A stretch of 6,050 nt of DNA from positions 1-6,050 of the forward strand of contig CAKTGD010000100.1 of assembly GCA_934561335.1 (NCBI GenBank). The letters run 5' to 3'. Source of the stretch: an uncultured Oscillospiraceae bacterium. GTDB taxonomy: Bacteria; Bacillota_A; Clostridia; Oscillospirales; Oscillospiraceae. The notes under the pieces are model-generated. The model did not search any database. It worked only from the letters and a program-made list of their open reading frames with translations, and had not been told where the DNA came from. A program made the translations under genes and the position numbers. Shown in pieces: positions 1-4,613 of the stretch; position 1 is the stretch's first letter; each line of letters begins with the position of its first letter.

Positions 1-210
1 TGTATCTAAACGATGTCTCCATCGTTCAAACCTTCATAGAGCTATTTGTCATAGCTTCAAAAACTTTTTATCCTTACGTTCGCGGGTAATTGACTTAACC
101 CCGCTCACGCAAGCTTTTCAGTTGCGCATCTTCCGATGCGCTCCCGTCTGGTGCTTTTCGTTTCGTTCGTTGTTTAATTTACAAGGTACACGTTCCACAA
201 CCGCGGAACA
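1..210 (-). other. Leader of a ribosomal RNA operon (rRNA gene lies beyond base 1)
   Basis: Read on the minus strand, this is the transcribed region downstream of the strong promoter at 217-245. It contains the boxA-like TGTACCTTGTAAATTAAACA (171-190), a motif type found in Bacillota rRNA leaders and spacers. It also contains several hairpins: GTTCC/GGAAC (192-209), GCGCATC-GGAA-GATGCGC (124-141), AGCTAT-GACAA-ATAGCT (40-56) and AACGATG-GAGA-CATCGTT (9-26). Two loops are GNRA tetraloops (GGAA, GAGA) only on the minus strand, which supports the RNA being made in that direction. No 16S or 23S sequence is recognisable inside the window, so naming the downstream gene (16S most likely) is inference. 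The region is AT-rich compared with the genes around it, has no credible ORF, and is otherwise the only stretch over 300 bases without a protein gene. Confidence 0.75.
171..190 (-). promoter_or_regulatory. boxA-like antitermination sequence
   Basis: The minus strand reads TGTACCTTGTAAATTAAACA about 20-40 nt after the predicted start. It resembles the TGTTCTTTGAAAACT / TGTACCTTGAAAACT sequences that precede rRNA genes in Bacillota and are thought to recruit NusB/NusE antitermination factors. The match is by eye, from memory of the family. Confidence 0.6.
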
Positions 211-216
211 GTTGCT

Positions 217-281
217 ATCTTACCACTGTCGAATCGAAATGTCAACTACTTTTTTGAATTTTTTCAAATTTTTTTCAGATG
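217..281 (-). promoter_or_regulatory. Strong rRNA-type promoter with UP-like element, minus strand
   Basis: On the minus strand a perfect -35 TTGACA (240-245) is followed by a 17-bp spacer and the -10 TAAGAT (217-222). Immediately upstream (246-281) lie phased A/T tracts, reading AAAAAAATTTGAAAAAATTC on the minus strand, as in UP elements of rRNA promoters. Transcription should start near 210 and run leftward. The near-consensus hexamers, UP-like tracts and boxA-like leader together suggest a promoter of an rRNA operon. Confidence 0.85.
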
Positions 282-300
282 GCAGCTTTTGGCCCAGGAG

Positions 301-329
301 ATGACAAGCGGCAAAGCATGTGCTATACT
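301..329 (+). promoter_or_regulatory. Promoter of the YhaN-like ATPase gene
   Basis: ATGACA (301-306) is spaced 17 bp from an extended -10, TGC-TATACT (TG at 321-322, TATACT at 324-329). Transcription would start near 336, giving a leader of about 28 nt with the ribosome binding site at 347-355. The promoter is divergent from the rRNA-type promoter; the two -35 boxes are about 55 bp apart. It also rules out the in-frame ATG codons at 289 and 301 as starts, because they lie upstream of or within the promoter. Confidence 0.7.
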
Positions 330-346
330 ATATTATTATTGTTTTG

Positions 347-355
347 AAGGGGAGG
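347..355 (+). promoter_or_regulatory. Ribosome binding site that fixes a GTG start at 364
   Basis: AAGGGGAGG ends 8 nt before GTG at 364. The in-frame GTG at 358 would be only 2 nt away, and the upstream ATGs at 289 and 301 have no comparable site. The start at 364 also places the first beta strand of the ATPase fold directly at the N-terminus, as usual for RecF/SbcC-type ATPases. Confidence 0.75.
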
Positions 356-363
356 ATGTGACC

Positions 364-2535
364 GTGGAGATCCGCAAGATGACCGCTACCTTTGGGAGGC
401 TGCAGAACCAATCCCTGTCGCTGAAGCCGGGGCTGAACTGCATCTATGCGCCCAATGAATCAGGCAAATCCACTTGGAGCCATTTCCTGCGGATCATGCT
501 CTATGGACTGAACACCCGAGACCGAGGCGCACTGGCGGACAAGAACCGCTTTGCCCCATGGAGCGGCGCGGCGATGCGAGGCCAGATGGACATTGCAGAC
601 AGCGACGGCATGCATCTGACGCTGGGACGCGACACCCGCCGGGCCACCGCGCCCATGGGGCACTTCACCTGCACCTACACCGGCACTGCCGATGCCGTGC
701 CCGGTATTGACGGGCAAAGTGCCGGAGAGACGCTGCTGGGCGTACCGCGGGAGGTGTTCGAGCGCAGCGCTTTTATCCGGCAGAGCGCGCTGGCGGTGGA
801 CAGTGATGCGGAGCTGGAGCGGCGGATCGCCGCGCTCATCACCACCGGCGAGGAGGGGGCGTCCTTTTCCGAGGTGCGGGATCGGCTGAAAAAGCAGTTG
901 AACCGCCGCCGCAGCAACCGCACCACCGGGCAGATCCCGGCACTGGAGCGGGAGTGCGCCGCGCTGGAGGAGCAGCTGGCGCGCATGGACAGTCTGAGCC
1001 GGCAGGCAATGACCGCACAGCAGCATCTGGACAGCCTGAGCCGGCAGGTAAACGACTTACAGACCCAGCAGGCTTTGTGGCAGCAGCGGCAGAAGCAGGA
1101 TGCCGCCCGGAAATACACGCAGGCGCAGGAGGACGCGCAGCAGGCGCAGCAGCGGGCCCAATGGCTGGCAGAATCTGTGGGAACGTTGCCGGAGGAGGGT
1201 GTTCTGACCCGCATGGAAGAGCAGTACGCCCTCTTGCAAGAGGGCAACGCAGCGCTGAAGCGGGCGCAGAACGATGCCCAGACGGCACAGGCCGCCTATG
1301 ACGGCGCTTCGGCCCGCTGCGCCGCCCATCCGCTGTATCCCAATGACGAAGCCGCCTGTCAGGCGCGGCTGGACGCCATCTCCGCGCCCGCCGTATCCTC
1401 GCCGCTGCTGCTATCCATCGGGAGCCTGCTGCTGGTAGGCGGCGGGATATGCGCCGCACTTTTCCAGCCGTATTTCCTTCTCGTGGCTTTGGGCGGCGCC
1501 GCTCTTGCCGCCGCCGGACTCTTACAGCGCAGGCGCGCTCTTGCCGCCCAGACAAAAGCAGCCGCAAAACGCGCCGCACTGAAGGCGCAGATCGCGGAAT
1601 ATCTGCCCCTGCGGCGGCAACTCGAGGCGGCAGAGGACGCCGCGCAGCAATCTGACGCCGCAGCGGAGGGACTGGCCCAGCTCCAGCGCCAGCAGCTGTT
1701 GACACTGCTATCCGCTCTGCGCCCATATGCCCCCACCGCCGCCGATGCAGGCGGCGCGCAGATGGCCCTGTGCCAGCTGCGCCGCCAGAGGGACGCGCTG
1801 AGTGCCGCGCAGCTGGCCGCGAGAGAGGCGGCAATGCGGCGGGACGTGCTGTGCGAGCATCTGCCGGAAGATCCCATGCCGGACACAGAGGCGCCGCTGC
1901 CCCAGCCCGAACTGCCGCCGGAGCAAATTGCCGCTCAGCTGCCGCAGGCAACCCTGCTGCTGCAAAATGCCCGCTCTCAGCTGGACACATTAACAGGGCA
2001 GCTGCGCTCCATGGGCAGCGCCGATGACATTCGGGCGCAATTGGAGCAGCTGGAGCAGCAGGCGGAACAGCTTCAGGCGGAATATGACGCCATCGCGCTG
2101 GCGCTGGAGGTTCTGGACGAGGCCAACACCGCACTGCAAAACCGCTTCTCCCCGGCACTGGGCGCACGGGCGGCAGAAATCTTTGCCAGAATCACCGCAG
2201 GCCGGTATCATAAGGTGCTGCTGAGCCGGGATTTCTCGCTGGAGACCGACAGCGAGGGCGCGCAGCGCAGCGTGCAGCTGCTGAGCCAGGGAGCCTCCGA
2301 CCAGCTGTATCTGGCGGTGCGGCTGGCTATCTGCGACATGGTGCTGCCGGCGGAAAAGCATGTGCCGCTGATCCTGGACGATGCGCTGCTGAGCTTCGAC
2401 GACCAGCGGCTTCACGCGGCGCTGGACTTTCTGCTGGAAGAAAGTCAACGCCGCCAGATCCTGCTGTTTACCTGCCAAAAGCGGGAGGGCGCGTATCTGG
2501 CCGGGCGTGAAAATGTGACGCTGCTGACAATCTAG
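364..2535 (+). CDS. YhaN-like AAA/SMC-type ATPase with central membrane hairpin
   Basis: The 723-residue protein starts at GTG 364. ABC/SMC-type ATPase halves sit at both ends: Walker A APNESGKST (29-37), Q-loop Gln140, signature LSQGASDQ (640-647), and Walker B LILDD (669-673) leading into the D-loop LLSFDD. Between them are Gln/Ala-rich coiled coils (about 190-318 and 389-600, the second broken by a Pro-rich stretch near 499-520). Two hydrophobic segments at about 347-388 lie almost exactly at the midpoint. The motif set and the conserved SPALGARAAEIFARITAGRY block fit the YhaN branch of SbcC/Rad50-like proteins, linked to DNA repair or chromosome maintenance. No CxxC zinc hook is visible. 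The usual SMC/ABC switch histidine near the end appears as Gln705. At 723 residues it is shorter than B. subtilis YhaN (roughly 960 from memory). The partner nuclease YhaO (SbcD-like) is not in the window; its usual place upstream is taken by the rRNA leader. Family is firm, cellular role inferred. Confidence 0.88.
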   Translation: MEIRKMTATFGRLQNQSLSLKPGLNCIYAPNESGKSTWSHFLRIMLYGLNTRDRGALADKNRFAPWSGAAMRGQMDIADSDGMHLTLGRDTRRATAPMGHFTCTYTGTADAVPGIDGQSAGETLLGVPREVFERSAFIRQSALAVDSDAELERRIAALITTGEEGASFSEVRDRLKKQLNRRRSNRTTGQIPALERECAALEEQLARMDSLSRQAMTAQQHLDSLSRQVNDLQTQQALWQQRQKQDAARKYTQAQEDAQQAQQRAQWLAESVGTLPEEGVLTRMEEQYALLQEGNAALKRAQNDAQTAQAAYDGASARCAAHPLYPNDEAACQARLDAISAPAVSSPLLLSIGSLLLVGGGICAALFQPYFLLVALGGAALAAAGLLQRRRALAAQTKAAAKRAALKAQIAEYLPLRRQLEAAEDAAQQSDAAAEGLAQLQRQQLLTLLSALRPYAPTAADAGGAQMALCQLRRQRDALSAAQLAAREAAMRRDVLCEHLPEDPMPDTEAPLPQPELPPEQIAAQLPQATLLLQNARSQLDTLTGQLRSMGSADDIRAQLEQLEQQAEQLQAEYDAIALALEVLDEANTALQNRFSPALGARAAEIFARITAGRYHKVLLSRDFSLETDSEGAQRSVQLLSQGASDQLYLAVRLAICDMVLPAEKHVPLILDDALLSFDDQRLHAALDFLLEESQRRQILLFTCQKREGAYLAGRENVTLLTI

Positions 2536-2537
2536 GC

Positions 2538-2575
2538 TTGCAAGCGGCGGCATTTGGTGTTATACATTATATAGT
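2538..2575 (+). promoter_or_regulatory. Possible promoter of mrp
   Basis: TTGCAA (2538-2543) is followed after 17 bp by TATACA (2561-2566); a better -10, TATAGT, lies at 2570-2575 but without a good -35. Both -10 candidates fall within the palindrome at 2562-2579. The AT-rich island stands out sharply from the GC-rich DNA on both sides. The hexamers are only moderate matches, so mrp could instead depend partly on readthrough from the ATPase gene, for which no clear terminator is seen. Confidence 0.4.
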
Positions 2576-2579
2576 GTAT
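2562..2579 (+). promoter_or_regulatory. Near-perfect 18-bp palindrome, candidate operator
   Basis: ATACATTATATAGTGTAT matches its own reverse complement at 16 of 18 positions. It overlaps the candidate -10 box of mrp, a position where a bound dimeric repressor would block transcription. It resembles an NrdR box superficially, but the ACA/TGT arms are 8 rather than 10 bases apart. I cannot name the regulator. Confidence 0.45.
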
Positions 2580-2749
2580 GTGCAGCAGCAGCGCCATGGT
2601 AAAATCGGCGGCGCGCGGCGGCACAGCGGCGCGCTTTGCGGCGCAGCCGTCACAGCCCCGGCGATCCCAGCGATGCCCTGTATGGCGAAGCCGGGATACG
2701 CGTTCAAAGCCTTCAAGAATACTTCAGGATATAAAAAGGAGAAGAAACA
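2580..2749 (+). other. Structured GC-rich leader of mrp
   Basis: If mrp starts from the AT-rich island, its mRNA has a leader of about 165 nt. Possible pairings are GCGCGC (2611-2616) with GCGCGC (2629-2634), CCCGGC (2657-2662) with GCCGGG (2690-2695), and ATCCC (2664-2668) with GGGAT (2693-2697). The last two share bases 2693-2695 and exclude each other. I recognise no known riboswitch class. The strong binding site AAGGAG (2736-2741) sits 8 nt before the mrp ATG and is not sequestered by these helices. Confidence 0.3.
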
Positions 2750-3574
2750 ATGAGCGAGTGTACCCATGATTGCAGCACCTGCGGCGAAAGCTGCAGCGAG
2801 CGCAAGGAAGCCAACGTATTTGAGAAAAAGCCTCTGCGGCCCGGCTGCCGCGTGGGCAAGGTTTACGGCATCGTATCCGGCAAGGGCGGCGTGGGCAAGT
2901 CCATGGTCACCAGCCAGCTGGCGGTGGCTGTGCGGCGAGAGGGCTATAACGTGGCCATTCTGGACGCGGATGTGACCGGCCCCTCCATCCCGCAAGCATT
3001 CGGCGTTCACAACCGGGCCGAGGGAATGGGCGACGCGATCCTGCCTGTTGAGAGCGGCACCGGCATTCAGATGATGAGCGTGAACCTGCTGCTGGAGCAT
3101 GAAACCGACCCGGTCATCTGGCGCGGCCCCGTGATCGGCGGCGTGGTGCAGCAGTTCTGGGGCGATGTGCTGTGGCAGGATGTGGACTATATGTTCGTGG
3201 ACATGCCTCCCGGAACCGGTGATGTGGCGCTGAATGTGTTTCAGTCCCTGCCGGTGGATGGCGTGATCATTGTGGCCAGCCCTCAGGATCTGGTGGCCAT
3301 GGTGGTGGAAAAGGCCGTGAAAATGGCCCAGATGATGAATGTGCCCATTCTGGGACTTGTGGAGAACATGAGCTATGTTCAGTGCCCCGACTGCGGCAAG
3401 AAGATCTTCCTCTTCGGCGAGGGCAAAACCGAGGAGGCGGCTGCCCGTTACGGCGTGCCGCTGCTGGCCAAAATGCCCATTGACCCGGCGCTGGCCAAGC
3501 TGGTGGACGATGGCCGCATTGAGGACTTCCATGGCGATTGGCTGAATGCCGCCGTGGAAACGATTCTGAAATAA
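2750..3574 (+). CDS. mrp: Mrp/ApbC/NBP35-family Fe-S cluster carrier ATPase
   Basis: The 274-residue cytosolic P-loop protein of the Mrp/MinD superfamily is expected to hold and transfer a [4Fe-4S] cluster to apo-proteins. The deviant Walker A is GKGGVGKS (44-51, signature Lys45), Walker A' is DADVTGPSIP (72-81), followed by the FVDMPPGTGD block. The CPDC motif (Cys212, Cys215) is the family's dimer-bridging cluster site. The N-terminal tail adds four cysteines in the pattern C4-x3-C8-x2-C11-x3-C15, recalling the extra N-terminal cluster of NBP35 but with different spacing; such tails are common in clostridial Mrp proteins as I remember them. There is no N-terminal DUF59 domain. The ATG start is backed by AAGGAG 8 nt upstream. 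A hairpin terminator follows 16 nt after the stop. Function is firm at family level; client proteins are unknown. Confidence 0.93.
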   Translation: MSECTHDCSTCGESCSERKEANVFEKKPLRPGCRVGKVYGIVSGKGGVGKSMVTSQLAVAVRREGYNVAILDADVTGPSIPQAFGVHNRAEGMGDAILPVESGTGIQMMSVNLLLEHETDPVIWRGPVIGGVVQQFWGDVLWQDVDYMFVDMPPGTGDVALNVFQSLPVDGVIIVASPQDLVAMVVEKAVKMAQMMNVPILGLVENMSYVQCPDCGKKIFLFGEGKTEEAAARYGVPLLAKMPIDPALAKLVDDGRIEDFHGDWLNAAVETILK

Positions 3575-3590
3575 ACGCCGCTTTACCATA

Positions 3591-3633
3591 AGCAAAGCTG
3601 TGCCGTCCTTTGGGCGGTGCAGCTTTTGCTTTT
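3591..3633 (+). terminator. Rho-independent terminator after mrp
   Basis: Bases 3591-3608 pair with 3612-3630 around a TTT loop. The stem is about 18 bp with three G-U wobbles and one bulged T (3627), and it runs into TTTT (3630-3633). The U run is short, so some readthrough into the ZIP gene is possible. GTG 3600, an in-frame extension of the ZIP ORF, lies inside this stem and is not a credible start. Confidence 0.7.
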
Positions 3634-3692
3634 GGCTTATCTCCCCTTTGCGGCAAAACCGCAGCGCACACTCCAAGCCCTGCCTGCATACC

Positions 3693-4478
3693 ATGAGGAT
3701 AACACACTATTTTGCGAAAAAGAGGGTGCATCCATTGTTTCTGATCGTGCTTTTCACGGCGTTCGGGGTCGGCGGCGCCACCATGCTGGGCGCGCTGGGC
3801 GGCTATTTCTTTCGGAATGCAGCAAGACGCATCGGCGGCGAAACGGTGACGGCGTTTGCCGCCGGAATCATGCTCAGCGCCGCCGTGGCAGGACTGATCC
3901 TGCCCTCTTTGGAGGGCGGCGGCACATGGGCCGTGCCGGTGACCACCGCCGGAGTGCTGTGCGGCGCGGCATTTTTGCTGCTGCTGGAGCAGCTGGCCGG
4001 ACAGATGCAGCGCCTGTCCGGCTTTACCGGCGGCGACCCGGCGCAGAGCCGGCGGGTACTGCTGTTTGTGGCGGCCATGGCCATCCACAATTTCCCAGAG
4101 GGATTGGCCGCCGGGGTAGGGTTCGGCACGGAAAATATTTCCCGGGCGCTGGCCATCGCAGGCGGTATCGCCATACAGAATTTCCCGGAGGGCATGGTTC
4201 TCATCGCCCCCATGCTGCATGTGGGCATTCCGCCCCGGCGAACACTGGCGCTGGCCATGTCAACCGGTGTGGTGGAGATCATCGGGACGCTGCTGGGCTA
4301 TGGCGCGGTGTCTCTCAGCGCGGCCATTCTGCCGTTTTTGCTGGCCTTCGCCGGCGGCACCATGCTGTATATCATCTGTCAGGACATGATCCCGGAGGGC
4401 AGCGGACGGCGCAGCAGCACCGCCGCCCTGCTGGTGGGCTTTTGCTTCATGCTGGCCATGGACTTCTATTTGGGATAG
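3693..4478 (+). CDS. ZIP-family divalent metal transporter (GufA/ZupT type)
   Basis: The product is an integral membrane carrier of about 261 residues, expected to import zinc or other divalent metals (iron, manganese) into the cytoplasm. Using ATG 3693, the hallmark HNFPEG of transmembrane helix 4 is at 132-137 and the QNFPEG of helix 5 at 162-167. The helix 6 glutamate in STGVVEIIGTLLG is Glu195. These residues line the binuclear metal site in ZIP proteins; Gln rather than His before N163 matches GufA/BbZIP-like members. Repeated hydrophobic helices fill nearly the whole chain, and a hydrophilic loop lies near residues 108-119. The start is uncertain. ATG 3693 lacks a ribosome binding site, while TTG 3735 is preceded at 8 nt by AGAGGG (3721-3726) and would give 247 residues beginning right at the first helix. 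No clear promoter is visible; expression may come from readthrough past the mrp terminator. Metal specificity cannot be read from the sequence. Confidence 0.9.
   Translation: MRITHYFAKKRVHPLFLIVLFTAFGVGGATMLGALGGYFFRNAARRIGGETVTAFAAGIMLSAAVAGLILPSLEGGGTWAVPVTTAGVLCGAAFLLLLEQLAGQMQRLSGFTGGDPAQSRRVLLFVAAMAIHNFPEGLAAGVGFGTENISRALAIAGGIAIQNFPEGMVLIAPMLHVGIPPRRTLALAMSTGVVEIIGTLLGYGAVSLSAAILPFLLAFAGGTMLYIICQDMIPEGSGRRSSTAALLVGFCFMLAMDFYLG
3721..3726 (+). promoter_or_regulatory. Possible ribosome binding site for an alternative TTG start of the ZIP gene
   Basis: AGAGGG lies 8 nt before TTG 3735, in frame with the ZIP reading frame. It is the only reasonable binding site near the N-terminus: ATG 3693 has none and GTG 3726 overlaps it. 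If used, the protein begins at the first membrane helix. Confidence 0.4.
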
Positions 4479-4489
4479 CGGCGCAGCGG

Positions 4490-4532
4490 TAAAGGATAAC
4501 GGCGCAGCCTCTGGCTGCGCCGTTATCCTTTA
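4490..4532. terminator. Bidirectional terminator between convergent ZIP and glycosyltransferase genes
   Basis: A perfect 20-bp inverted repeat (4490-4509 with 4513-4532) surrounds a 3-nt TCT loop. It begins 12 nt after the ZIP stop and lies between two genes that point at each other. The plus-strand stem ends in CCTTTA with no long U run after it, so termination would lean on the very stable GC-rich stem. The same structure forms on the minus strand, so it can stop transcription from both sides. Confidence 0.8.
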
Positions 4533-4544
4533 CTCGACTATTTT

Positions 4545-4600
4545 GCTACGGTGTGTCCTTTGCAGGGTGGCCGGGCGGTGCGTATCACACACGCCGTAGC
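4545..4600 (-). other. Second long hairpin just after the glycosyltransferase gene
   Basis: GCTACGG (4545-4551) pairs with CCGTAGC (4594-4600). TGTGT (4552-4556) continues the stem with ACACA (4587-4591) after a 2-base bulge, leaving a GC-rich loop of about 30 nt. It starts 13 nt past the minus-strand stop codon. No U run follows on the minus strand, so a simple terminator is not certain; it could protect the mRNA 3' end or assist the terminator at 4490-4532. Confidence 0.4.
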
Positions 4601-4613
4601 GGCCCTATCCTCC

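Noticed and set aside
122..304. 60-codon plus-strand ORF in the rRNA leader
   Set aside because: It runs antisense through the boxA-like sequence, hairpins and rRNA-type promoter, begins at TTG without a binding site, and shows no recognisable domain.
289..363. Longer N-terminus for the YhaN-like ATPase from ATG 289
   Set aside because: It would begin upstream of the promoter at 301-329, has no ribosome binding site, and adds a Cys/Tyr-rich segment foreign to the family. GTG 364 has a strong site at the right spacing.
839..2167. Long minus-strand ORF inside the ATPase gene
   Set aside because: It is an Arg/Pro/Ala-rich antisense frame typical of GC-rich coding DNA; the sense frame carries all the conserved ATPase motifs.
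2562..2579. NrdR box upstream of mrp
   Set aside because: The ACA and TGT arms are 8 bases apart, whereas the NrdR consensus has 10, and no ribonucleotide reductase gene is near.
2567..3694. 375-codon minus-strand ORF opposite mrp
   Set aside because: It is His/Gly/Leu-rich without any domain and is fully explained as the complement of the well-conserved mrp gene.
3688..3713. Promoter for the ZIP gene just upstream of its start (TATTTT near 3708)
   Set aside because: No acceptable -35 hexamer exists at 16-18 bp, so the -10-like sequence alone is not convincing.
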